Of a stretch of DNA of 56,759 bases, positions 40,358 to 49,138 are shown one piece after another. Made by a program: the position numbers and the translations under genes. Position 1 is the stretch's first letter. The number at the start of each line of letters is the position of its first letter. Origin of the DNA: M3007 sp037130425. Lineage in GTDB: Bacteria; Bacteroidota; Bacteroidia; Chitinophagales; Saprospiraceae. The notes beneath the pieces are model-generated. The model was not told the DNA's origin, searched no databases, and saw only the letters and a program-made list of their open reading frames with translations. The DNA is taken from NCBI GenBank assembly GCA_037130425.1, contig JBAXTB010000006.1, forward strand, positions 1 through 56,759, in the 5' to 3' direction.

Positions 40358-43126
40358 CTTCAGCATTTTGCCTGATTTGCGCCAGTTTTTACCCCGCAAC
40401 TCATAGAAATACACTCCTTTTGGCAAATCCGCAACATCCAATGTATTGGTCGTGCCGGTCCAGGCGGCCTGGCGGACTTGCTTGCCCTGTTGATCTATCA
40501 AACGAAGCGTTACCGCGCCAGGCTCTGACCAGGTAAACCGCGCCTGATCCTGCACCGGATTAGGGTACACTTTTATTTGAACCTCATTGGTCGGCTCTTT
40601 GCTGCCAACGGCCGGTAAAAAATTCGCCGCAAACATGCCAATGCCGTGCGTGGCCGCCACGACAAAACCGTCAATCGGGCGTACATCTACATAAGGCACC
40701 ACCGTTGTACCAATCAAATCCGGGGATTCAAGCACCCAGTTGGTCCCAATGGTTACAGATTGGTGCAAAATCAAGGTATCTGCCGAATAAAGCCCCACGC
40801 TGGTGCCGCAGAAATACTTGCGTTTCCCGTCCGGCAAAGGCAAGATGCTTAACCAGCGCAAGGATGGGCCGCTTCCACCGCCGGTAACCGCTGATTCTAA
40901 TTTTCCGGCTACTTTAATCCAGGTCTGGCCGCCGTCAAGGCTGCGGAACATGCTGTAAATGTTGTAGTTCGAAAATACAACGGTCACGTCGTTAGCATTG
41001 TCCGGATCAATTGCAATACAGGAAACAAACGCTGCTGTATCTGTCAAGGGGCTGGTAAGTTCCGTAAATCCGGGCGTCCCGACATTGGCATTGTCGATGC
41101 GGTACAGTTTGTTTTTAGATGAACCGAGATACACCCGATGCGCCGGGTTTGCCTTTGAAACAGCAATCGCCGTAAACTCATCCCGGTTACCCACTTGGGC
41201 ATTCACAAGTAAATCCGGGAATTTATCCCAACCTTGCGATATAGAATCCCAGGCGCCGGTCATTTGAATGGCACTGAGGTCATTTTGACGGTATAAAGCC
41301 CGGCCGGCTGGCAGGTACATGATTTTTTGATCGCTTGGGTCAAGTACAAGTGGATTGATAAAACCGTAGTCGCTTTTTCCCGGGCCAATTGGGTCAATAC
41401 GCCTGAAAGCGGTTACATTGCCTTGATTATCAATGGCACATTTCGCAATGCGACCTTGTTGGATAGACAAAATATAATAAGGTTTACCATCCGGAACCGC
41501 GCCGAATGAGCCGTCGCCATTCACCGTTTGTTTCCAAATGGCATTCGGATCGCCACTGGTAGTCATAAAGTTCCCGTTGTCCTGCAAACCACCGATCAGG
41601 GTTTGGTCGCCCGCTGCGGATTTATCAAAAATGGCGGTGTAAAATTGCGCCGTTTGATAACCGCGATTCAGTTTGGTCCAGCTTACCACCGGAGCGTTAC
41701 AGTTTTCTGTGCGGTGCAGCCCGCCGTCGCTGGCGTTCAACATCACATTGGGATTGGACGGCAGGAACAGAATGTCGTGCTGATCGGGGTGGTGATTTGT
41801 GTACAATTCAAAGAACGGCAAATATGTACCAGGCTTGTAGCCACCGATATGCGTAGTATTATTAGGCGTTTTAAAACCATCTGTAGAGCGATAAATATTG
41901 GTGCCGCCTACAAATACGTTGTTTGTGCCGGGCTGCACTTTCACCACCAGGTCATAGCCGCCCTGGCAGGCAAAGCGGTCGAATTCCGTACCGTTGGAAG
42001 GAAGGTTGGCCGACAAGTTTTCCCAAACGCCATTTGCCCCTGCGCCGTTGCCACTTATATAGGTGTATTTCCACAAACTGCTCCAATCGTCGCTTGTGAT
42101 ATAGTGGTTATAATGGCCGTATCCGGGTGTAGACCCAAGGAAATAAACCTCATTTTCATTGTTCGGATTTACACCTATGACAAAACGATCAAAATTCTTT
42201 GGAAAACCAGCCGAAGTATCGGGGTTAATTTTCACCCAAGTCGTGCCGTTTATACTGCGCCAAATACCACCTTGTGGGCCTTCGTTGCTCATTGTCCCGT
42301 ACAAAACGCCTTGGCTGGTGGTAGCCACATCGGTATAGTAGGAATAATTGGCGGAGGTATTCCCCCCGCGCACGGCCGTCCAGGAAGTGCCGCCGTTGGT
42401 GCTGCGGTAAATCGTGGCGATCGTGGCCATATACACCACATTGAGTGAATCTTTGGGGGCCGTCACCACCCGCCAGCCGGATTGATAGAGCGTGCTGAAA
42501 CTGTTTGGACTGCCGCCTGCCGTTGAACTCAGCGGCGCCCAGGTATTGCCGCCATCGGTGCTTTTAAACATACCGTCGCCGAGGTAAAATGCGTGGCCAC
42601 CGCTGGCGGAAGTGCCGGTTACTTCGCCTGAAAGATAGTACCAGGTATTGGTTTTACCGGGTCGCGTATCCTGCGCGATGCTGACACAGCCGGGATGCGC
42701 ATTGAGCGGTGTTTTGCGCGCCCAGGTTTGGCCGCCGTCTTCGCTCAGCCACAAACCGCCCGAAACGCCACCGGCAAGAATTCGGTTTTCGTTGGTCACA
42801 TCGACTGCGAGCGCGCGTGTGCGACCACCTACATTCCAAGGGCCGCGACTTGCCCAGGCGCCCAAACCGCGTTCAGCCACTGCTTTAGGCAAACCGGCGG
42901 CGAACCATTGCTCCCGGAATTGAATGCCTTCCGGAATTTCACCGGTAACAGGATCTGCTAACATGCGGCGTTCCCAGGCCGCCCGAAGTTCAGGATTTTC
43001 TTCATTTTCGCCCGATGGAATAGTCAAGCCGGGCTTATCGGCCGAATGTTGCTTGTGGTATTGTCGGGTCATAAAAATTCCGGTCACAAGTAAAAAACCG
43101 GTACAGATCATGGTAAATATCTTCAT
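40352..43126 (-). CDS. T9SS-secreted sortilin-like Asp-box (BNR) repeat protein
   Basis: A 924-residue surface or secreted protein. N-terminal signal/anchor MKIFTMICTGFLLVTGIFMT. The body has sortilin/VPS10-like propeller repeats with Asp-box motifs: LSEDGGQTWARK, STDGGNTWAP, STNGGTSW, SLDGGQTWIK. It includes the same opening block as its relatives (ASRGPWNVGGRTRALAVD compared with IGPKNFGGRTLCIAV at 5872). A type A T9SS sorting domain covers about 850-924 (VYPNPVQDQARF, DLPKGVYFYELRG). No enzymatic residues are identifiable. Convergent with the PKD gene and ending in the shared repeat. An upstream TAACTTGG box (minus strand, near 43152) is a weak promoter candidate. Confidence 0.87.
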   Translation of the reverse strand: MKIFTMICTGFLLVTGIFMTRQYHKQHSADKPGLTIPSGENEENPELRAAWERRMLADPVTGEIPEGIQFREQWFAAGLPKAVAERGLGAWASRGPWNVGGRTRALAVDVTNENRILAGGVSGGLWLSEDGGQTWARKTPLNAHPGCVSIAQDTRPGKTNTWYYLSGEVTGTSASGGHAFYLGDGMFKSTDGGNTWAPLSSTAGGSPNSFSTLYQSGWRVVTAPKDSLNVVYMATIATIYRSTNGGTSWTAVRGGNTSANYSYYTDVATTSQGVLYGTMSNEGPQGGIWRSINGTTWVKINPDTSAGFPKNFDRFVIGVNPNNENEVYFLGSTPGYGHYNHYITSDDWSSLWKYTYISGNGAGANGVWENLSANLPSNGTEFDRFACQGGYDLVVKVQPGTNNVFVGGTNIYRSTDGFKTPNNTTHIGGYKPGTYLPFFELYTNHHPDQHDILFLPSNPNVMLNASDGGLHRTENCNAPVVSWTKLNRGYQTAQFYTAIFDKSAAGDQTLIGGLQDNGNFMTTSGDPNAIWKQTVNGDGSFGAVPDGKPYYILSIQQGRIAKCAIDNQGNVTAFRRIDPIGPGKSDYGFINPLVLDPSDQKIMYLPAGRALYRQNDLSAIQMTGAWDSISQGWDKFPDLLVNAQVGNRDEFTAIAVSKANPAHRVYLGSSKNKLYRIDNANVGTPGFTELTSPLTDTAAFVSCIAIDPDNANDVTVVFSNYNIYSMFRSLDGGQTWIKVAGKLESAVTGGGSGPSLRWLSILPLPDGKRKYFCGTSVGLYSADTLILHQSVTIGTNWVLESPDLIGTTVVPYVDVRPIDGFVVAATHGIGMFAANFLPAVGSKEPTNEVQIKVYPNPVQDQARFTWSEPGAVTLRLIDQQGKQVRQAAWTGTTNTLDVADLPKGVYFYELRGKNWRKSGKMLKE

Positions 43127-43284
43127 GCTTCAAAATTTTGGGTGCCAAGTTAGAAAAAGACCGGCGCTTATTAATTTCTTATTGTTAAAAGCTGCATCGA
43201 AATCATGTTTTGATGCACCTTTGCTATATGCCGGGTAAATACAAAACCTCCATTTTGCAATGAAACGGCATTTTGTACGTTAAT

Positions 43285-43292
43285 TATATTTG
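43285..43292 (+). promoter_or_regulatory. -7 box TATATTTG for the OmpA-family gene
   Basis: A perfect TAnnTTTG match 27 bp before the ATG at 43320, supporting that start over an upstream in-frame codon at 43290. No -33 at ideal distance. Confidence 0.45.
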
Positions 43293-43319
43293 TTTTTGAC
43301 CTTCTGCCCATCCATTTGT

Positions 43320-44477
43320 ATGAAACAATTGCTCCTGTTGACCATTTTTTGCTGCGTTTTGCCGGCCCTTCACGCCCAAAAAACAACACCGGCTCCTGCA
43401 CAATCGACTGCCAAAGCAAAGCCCAAACCAAAAAATTTGGTACTAAACCCCAGTTTTGAAATTCGCAAGGACACTACTGTTAATTGGTTGGTTCAAAACC
43501 CGATTGAACGTGCGGCAGGCTGGGAAACGCCTAATAAAAGCAACGCGCAAGTATATACCAGCGTAAAAAAAGGAGATAAATATTTTGTGTTCGATCCTTA
43601 TGGCGCAGATTGGAATTTTGCTGCGCGCACCGGAAAAAATGTGGCGGGGATAAACGTTTTATACGGAAATCCAAAATACGGCAAACGGAGTTATATTCAG
43701 GGAGAATTGAGAGAACCACTCACCGTAGGCCAGAAATACTATTTCGGATTCTGGGTGCATTACCATTGCCAGGGCGCCAACAACATCGGTATTGCCTTTT
43801 TACCCGAACGCGCAAAATTGGACAGCACGACCGAAATATTGCCTTTTGACCCTGCCTCTTACCAGAAAAAAATAACCAATTACGACAAAGACCGCACCTG
43901 GACTTTTGTGCGCGATTCATTTATCGCCTTTAAGCCTTTTCAGTATTTCGTGATCGGCAATTTTTTCCCCGACAGCCTTACCCAGGTGCAAACCGCTTCA
44001 TTTAACCACCATTTCGCATTTATTGACGACATCGTAGTGGTAGAAGCCGAAAATCCTGCTTATAGTAAAGACGTAGACCCTAAAAAAGAAGAGGTAAAAT
44101 GGGTGCGAAATACCGTGACAGCCAAATCCGTGAATTCCAGTATTATTTTGAAAAACATTTATTTTGATTACAATAAGGCCACCTTATTAGATGAATCCAA
44201 CAAATCACTCAATGAATTATTGGAACAAATGAATGCGCAACCAAAGCTGAAAATCAAGATCAAAGGGCATACCAGCACAGAAGGAGACGCTGCTTACAAC
44301 CTGAAACTATCACAAAACCGAGCAAAAGCCGTTCGGGATTATTTGCTGAAAAATGGCGTTAAAACTGAGCGTGTTCAATATGAGGGTTACGGCGAAACCG
44401 TGCCGATTGGGCCGAATGACACAGAGGAAGATCGCGCCAAAAACAGACGGGTTGAGTTTGAAATTTTGGAGAAGTAA
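43320..44477 (+). CDS. OmpA-family outer-membrane protein with N-terminal lectin-like domain
   Basis: A 385-residue cell-envelope protein. Signal peptide MKQLLLLTIFCCVLPALHA. An Ala/Lys/Pro linker follows, then a beta-rich domain of about 200 residues starting at NLVLNPSFEI, with ERAAGWETPNKS and the YYFGFWVHYHCQGANNIGI segment, resembling carbohydrate-binding-like sandwiches. The C-terminal OmpA domain (about 285-385) contains IYFDYNKATLLDESNKSL, IKGHTSTEGDAAYNLKLSQN, RAKAVRDYLLKNGV and NRRVEFEIL. These are the peptidoglycan-binding residues, so it should tether the outer membrane to the wall. The AsmA-like gene begins 8 bp after its stop, a probable two-gene operon. Confidence 0.9.
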   Translation: MKQLLLLTIFCCVLPALHAQKTTPAPAQSTAKAKPKPKNLVLNPSFEIRKDTTVNWLVQNPIERAAGWETPNKSNAQVYTSVKKGDKYFVFDPYGADWNFAARTGKNVAGINVLYGNPKYGKRSYIQGELREPLTVGQKYYFGFWVHYHCQGANNIGIAFLPERAKLDSTTEILPFDPASYQKKITNYDKDRTWTFVRDSFIAFKPFQYFVIGNFFPDSLTQVQTASFNHHFAFIDDIVVVEAENPAYSKDVDPKKEEVKWVRNTVTAKSVNSSIILKNIYFDYNKATLLDESNKSLNELLEQMNAQPKLKIKIKGHTSTEGDAAYNLKLSQNRAKAVRDYLLKNGVKTERVQYEGYGETVPIGPNDTEEDRAKNRRVEFEILEK

Positions 44478-44485
44478 CAAATAAC

Positions 44486-47400
44486 ATGACAATCATAAAA
44501 CGCTTAATAGCGCTCGTATTTGAGGGAGTCTGGTTTATCCTTGCCGGTTTGGTGATTGCGCTGCTTTTAGGGCATTTGTGGTTTGTAAATAATTCAGAAA
44601 AAGCCTTAGAAAACACCATAAAATGGGGTTCCAACGGCAAACTCAGTTGTTCGGTAAAGAAGTTTTCTATCAATTACTTTTCCAATGTGATCAACATTGA
44701 GGATATTGCTATTTTTAATACGGATTCAACGGCGCAGGAGACCTTTTACAAAGTTTCGGCGCATCAGTTTCATTTGCGGATAAAGTCTAAATGGGATTTG
44801 ATCTTTCATAGCCAGTTGTTAATTGATTCTGTTATATTCAATAATCCTGAAATTGAAATTACAAGAACGGCTAATCGCAAAAAACACAGTGCCGGCAAAA
44901 AAATATTATTGGTACAGGAATTAGGTAAATTATACAAAACAATCAATAATTCGCTGGAAGTACTGAATTTGGATCTATTTGAGATCCGGGAAGGGACTTT
45001 AATTGTAAAAGAAGCGGGAAATACGAAAAAAAATCCTTTAAAAATAAATCATATTTATTTTACTGTAAATAAACTTTCTATAAACGCTGAAAACCTGAAC
45101 GATAAATCAAGGTTTCACTTTTCGGAAAGTATTAAATTAAAGGTAGACGGGCAAAACATTATGCTGCCTGACAATCAAAGTTCCATTGCATTTAAAGAAT
45201 TCCTAATTGATACCAAGGATAAAATGGTGCGGATCACGGATCCGAAACTGAACATTTTGCCAACGGAGACGCAAAAAAACAGCTTAGACTTTTCTGCAAA
45301 GAGGTTGAGTGTACTCGGCCTCGACTTCAACGCGCTGTATTTGAATGACTTACTCAAAGTTGATTCGTTTTTCTTAGAAAGTCCAAAGGTCGATTTAGAT
45401 TTTTTTCGAACTGGCAAAAACAAAAGTGCTGCCGCCAAAAGAATCAAAATTGACAGTTTTATTGATCGCCTGCCCATTGGCGTCAATATCCGACATATTG
45501 TGATGCAACAGTGCGGCTTGACGATACGATTGCACAAAGCAGGCAAAACGACTGCTTTTTCTACAAAAAACGATGATATTTCAATATCAAACTTTCACTT
45601 ACACGATCAGCCCAACCAGGAAATTGGAATCAGCGGGTTCAAATACACGATTCGGCACTATGTAGGGTTCTCGTCAGACAGCACCTATCGGTTTGATTTT
45701 GACAGTTTACAACTTATCAACAATAAAATTATATTGTACAATTTGCAAGTTGCTACGGCAAATAAAACCCGCGCAACCTTGTTCCGGAATTATGTAGTAC
45801 CGCGTTTTGAAATTACCGATTTTGACTGGCTCTCTTTTATCCTTGATAATCACCTGATTGCAAATGAAGCAATGATGTACGACCCGGTTTTAAACCTTGA
45901 AAAAAACCTGGCTATAAAAGATCAAACGGAAGAAAAAAGAAAAAAGAAAAAATCAGTTTATGAAATTATTTCCCTGTTTGATAAGATTATTGCGCTTGAT
46001 CGGCTTCAAATCATAAATGGCGCATTTAATTATAAACAATCCGACAATTTGAATGCGCATATTCAAAAACTGAACCTCAATATCTACATTAAAGATCTGG
46101 GAAAAGCCAAAACGCCGGAAGATCTGGTTCGGAGTTTCCAAAATTTGTCCTTTGACACGGCTACTGTTAATAATACCTCCAATTTTTTGAGTATAAGCAA
46201 ATCTGTATTGGATATTAAAAAGCAAAAGCTGGCCATTCAAAACCTGCATTTTGATTCCGAAAACAGCAATATTTCCATGTCCTTAAAAGGCGTGGAAATT
46301 CAGGATTTTTTGATTGATTCTAATATTTTAGACTTAAACACCATTTATTGGAAATCAGGCGTAATCCATATTAACGGCTTAGTCGTAACGGGTGCGGAAA
46401 AACCTAAAACAGGTAAAGTTAAATCTTCTGAAATTTCAATCAACAATATAACCGGAAACAATACCGCGCTTTATATAGACAATGAAAAATTTCGCGCATC
46501 GGTTTATCTAAAGGTCATTTCTGCCGATCATCTTCATAAAGAATTCGGCAAACCTGTCCGATTAGATAGTTTGTGGGTGGCTGGCAATCATTTACGGCTT
46601 CATTTGCCCAATGGCAACCTATGGGGCGGCGATTTTTTAATTCGGGATAAAGAACTTTCCGCCGTTCAAAACCTGGTTTATATCCGACGGAACAATGGCG
46701 ACAGTTTGAATATCAATATTCCAATGCTGCGCTTTATTCCAGACATTACCCAAATTGCTCAGAAAGAGGCGATTATATTAGATCAGGTCAAATTAGAACA
46801 GCCAAAATTTTACCTGCATACGACGTCGGCCCCGCAACAGAACAAACAGCCCTTGTTTTTACCGCCAATTGAGTTTAAGCATTTTTTAATGAAAGATGCA
46901 AATATAAACTTACAACAAAATCGAATCTTTACAATATGCGACCAATGCACCCTAAAGGCTGAAAATATAGTATCCTCAAATGATAGTCTATTGTATTTCA
47001 AGTTGTTACAAACCAATATAAATGATTTTTCCTTCCATAAAAACGATAGTTTGGAATTTGAGGCGCCTGGCAAAACAATTATTAGCGCCGACTATTTTTC
47101 ATACGCGATCAATACCCGACAGTGGGAAATTCAACATGGAAAATTTGAATCTGACAGTTTATCTTTTATTACTAAACAGACAAAAACACCTCAATCTTTT
47201 GTACTAAAAAACCTGCAATTCGAACTTGGAAACAAACTTCAAACAGCCGACATGGGCGCTCCCCTACCCTGGCTGATGAATCAGTCTGACGCAACAATCA
47301 GGTTAAGTCAATTGCACTGGCAGAAAGAATTTACTAATTTGACAATCAATAACTTAGCATATAAGCAATACGATCAAACAGTACGTTTTGATACTTTTTC

Positions 47401-48307
47401 TTTTGATCCGGGATATAGCAGGATCGATTTTTTAAACGCGGTGGAATTTAAAAAAGATTTTATCCGGGTTTCCGCCGGCCAAACAGCCATACGAGGTTTA
47501 AGCCTTACAAATAAAACTTGGAGCGTTACGGCTTTGGAAGCGGACAATATCTTGCTACAAATTTATTCAGACAAGATAAAAAAGCCAAGGCTCAATATTG
47601 TAAAGCCCATGCCTGCCTCATTTTTCAGGAAAATAGCGCTGCCTTTCCGGATTGACAGCGTGTACCTGCACAATGCAAGCATCCATTCTACCGAACTCAA
47701 TCGGTTTACAAAAGACACGGGAACTGTTTATTTTACCGCGATCAATGGCCTGCTTAATAACGTCAGGACGATAAGCGCCGATTCTGAAGATAGCCTGAAA
47801 TTTGATCTTCATGCAAGATTTTTAGATACCTATCCCCTTGATTTTGTGATGCATGAGTCATTAACAGACAGCCTCGGCGGTCTTTCACTGCAACTGCGGG
47901 CCGGACCTGGCGCAATGAATGGATTCAACTCCTTTTTCCCGCATCTCTCGCCGTTTTACATCAAATCAGGCGTACTCGACTCTTTTTGTTTAACGGCAGT
48001 AGCCAATGACTATACGACCATTGGTAATACGATGTTTTATTACCACGACTTAAAAGTGGTTATGAAGCCCGAAACCCAGGGAAGGCGCCCGAAATTTAAA
48101 AACAGCTTGCTCAACTTTTTCGGCAATAGCCTGATTGTTCGAGACAAAAATTCTAAACGCAGCGTTCCGATTGGATTTTCCAGAAGGCGAAATAAATCTG
48201 CGGTGAGTTTTTTGGTGAAAATGATTACAGACGGTATTAATGGAACAGTCTCGCCTTTGGGTAATAAGGTGTACAAACGGTATCGGTTGAAGCATCCGTT
48301 GACGTAG
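44486..48307 (+). CDS. Large AsmA-like envelope protein of unknown function
   Basis: A 1273-residue protein with one N-terminal membrane helix (about 11-33, VFEGVWFILAGLVIALLLGH). A very long beta-rich periplasmic part follows with repeated short blocks of the type F-x-I-x-x-F/L and DSxxFNNPEIEITR, IDSFIDRLPIGVNIRHIV. This architecture recalls AsmA/DUF748/TamB-like bridge proteins that may carry lipids between membranes. That match is by overall shape, not by a firm motif. A basic C-terminus (KNSKRSVPIGFSRRRNKSA) follows a segment resembling a C-terminal domain of such proteins. It is moderately AT-rich. It lies 8 bp after the OmpA-family gene, so probably same transcript. The stop is followed at once by the GGACGGT repeat. 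Confidence 0.75.
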   Translation: MTIIKRLIALVFEGVWFILAGLVIALLLGHLWFVNNSEKALENTIKWGSNGKLSCSVKKFSINYFSNVINIEDIAIFNTDSTAQETFYKVSAHQFHLRIKSKWDLIFHSQLLIDSVIFNNPEIEITRTANRKKHSAGKKILLVQELGKLYKTINNSLEVLNLDLFEIREGTLIVKEAGNTKKNPLKINHIYFTVNKLSINAENLNDKSRFHFSESIKLKVDGQNIMLPDNQSSIAFKEFLIDTKDKMVRITDPKLNILPTETQKNSLDFSAKRLSVLGLDFNALYLNDLLKVDSFFLESPKVDLDFFRTGKNKSAAAKRIKIDSFIDRLPIGVNIRHIVMQQCGLTIRLHKAGKTTAFSTKNDDISISNFHLHDQPNQEIGISGFKYTIRHYVGFSSDSTYRFDFDSLQLINNKIILYNLQVATANKTRATLFRNYVVPRFEITDFDWLSFILDNHLIANEAMMYDPVLNLEKNLAIKDQTEEKRKKKKSVYEIISLFDKIIALDRLQIINGAFNYKQSDNLNAHIQKLNLNIYIKDLGKAKTPEDLVRSFQNLSFDTATVNNTSNFLSISKSVLDIKKQKLAIQNLHFDSENSNISMSLKGVEIQDFLIDSNILDLNTIYWKSGVIHINGLVVTGAEKPKTGKVKSSEISINNITGNNTALYIDNEKFRASVYLKVISADHLHKEFGKPVRLDSLWVAGNHLRLHLPNGNLWGGDFLIRDKELSAVQNLVYIRRNNGDSLNINIPMLRFIPDITQIAQKEAIILDQVKLEQPKFYLHTTSAPQQNKQPLFLPPIEFKHFLMKDANINLQQNRIFTICDQCTLKAENIVSSNDSLLYFKLLQTNINDFSFHKNDSLEFEAPGKTIISADYFSYAINTRQWEIQHGKFESDSLSFITKQTKTPQSFVLKNLQFELGNKLQTADMGAPLPWLMNQSDATIRLSQLHWQKEFTNLTINNLAYKQYDQTVRFDTFSFDPGYSRIDFLNAVEFKKDFIRVSAGQTAIRGLSLTNKTWSVTALEADNILLQIYSDKIKKPRLNIVKPMPASFFRKIALPFRIDSVYLHNASIHSTELNRFTKDTGTVYFTAINGLLNNVRTISADSEDSLKFDLHARFLDTYPLDFVMHESLTDSLGGLSLQLRAGPGAMNGFNSFFPHLSPFYIKSGVLDSFCLTAVANDYTTIGNTMFYYHDLKVVMKPETQGRRPKFKNSLLNFFGNSLIVRDKNSKRSVPIGFSRRRNKSAVSFLVKMITDGINGTVSPLGNKVYKRYRLKHPLT

Positions 48308-48355
48308 TGACGGGAGACGGTGGACGGTGGACGGGAGACGGTGGACGGGAGACGG
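48308..48355 (+). repeat. GACGGTGGACGG array after the AsmA-like stop codon
   Basis: Units GACGGGA and GACGGTG alternate directly after the stop codon (GACGGGAGACGGTGGACGG and on). Same family as the left arm of the element at 5290-5333, but here no matching right arm is present. Confidence 0.7.
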
Positions 48356-48415
48356 GATTTGGGTTGAGGGTTTTGGAAAGATTTCAAAGGTTTTTTCAAC
48401 TAAAAAAGATATGGC

Positions 48416-48475
48416 ATGCGTTATATTTGGCGGAATGTGGGTATATTTACCCACATTCCGCCAAATATAACGCAT
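48416..48475. repeat. Perfect 28-bp inverted repeat upstream of the ATPase
   Basis: Arms 48416-48443 and 48448-48475 are perfect complements with loop TATT. The arm contains GTTATATTTGGCGGAATG. It ends 4 bp before the ATG of the truncated ATPase and has no U-tract, so a terminator role is unlikely. It may be an operator, a transcript-level hairpin masking the start, or the end of a mobile unit. Confidence 0.85.
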
Positions 48476-48479
48476 AAGT

Positions 48480-49105
48480 ATGGAAAATATACTGATTGGG
48501 CGCTTAAAAGAGCAAGAAGTGTTGCTCAAGGCACTTCATTCGCGCAGTCCGGAAATGGTGGCAGTAATCGGGCGCAGGCGCGTAGGAAAAACGTTTTTAA
48601 TCCGAACCGTTTATGCCGCCCAGATGGCATTTGAAATCTCCGGGATTCAGGATGCCACATTAAAGGAACAACTCAAAAACTTTAAGTATCAGCTCCAAAA
48701 TACATTTGGGGCAGCAACGCCGACAGAGAAACCGGCAAGTTGGCTGGATGCCTTTCAACAACTGATTACCTGTTTGGAACCCAAACTTGGACAGGAAAAA
48801 TTAGTCGTATTTTTTGATGAATTGCCCTGGTTGGCCACCCGTCGTTCTGATTTTTTGAAGGGACTTAGTTTTTTTTGGAACAGTTGGGCCTCCCAAAAAA
48901 ATATTGTTGTTGTAATCTGCGGATCATCTGCGTCGTGGATGATTCAAAAAGTTGTTGAACACAAAGGCGGTTTACACAATAGGTTAACCAAACGCATCCA
49001 TTTATTCCCGTTCAATTTATTTGAAACGGCTTGAAACCGAACGAGCATAGTATCGGATTGATTGACAAGGCGCTGACGATGGATGTGTTGTTTGGGGAGG
49101 AGTAG
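48480..49105 (+). pseudogene. Internally deleted ATPase_2-family (AAA) ATPase
   Basis: The open part (48480-49034, 184 residues) is the N-terminal P-loop domain of the prokaryotic AAA ATPase_2 family. Walker A is in VIGRRRVGKTFLIRTV, Walker B in KLVVFFDELPW, and sensor-like VVICGSSASWM follows. It stops at LFETA. In the +2 frame directly downstream, about 24 residues (GLKPNEHSIGLIDKALTMDV, then LFGEE and a stop at 49103-49105) resemble the usual C-terminal end of these ~450-500-residue proteins. About half of the protein, including the C-terminal DNA-binding/nuclease-like part, has been lost together with a frameshift. It is probably inactive. A 28-bp palindrome abuts the start. Confidence 0.8.
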
Positions 49106-49138
49106 TGAGGGTAATGATTTCATACAAAAATATTGATC

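Noticed and set aside
41528..42448. 306-residue plus-strand frame
   Set aside because: It is antisense to the 924-residue Asp-box protein, which has a signal peptide and sorting domain on the minus strand.
48416..48475. Rho-independent terminator for the AsmA-like gene
   Set aside because: The palindrome is 108 bp after the stop, has 28-bp arms and no U-tract, and abuts the next start codon.
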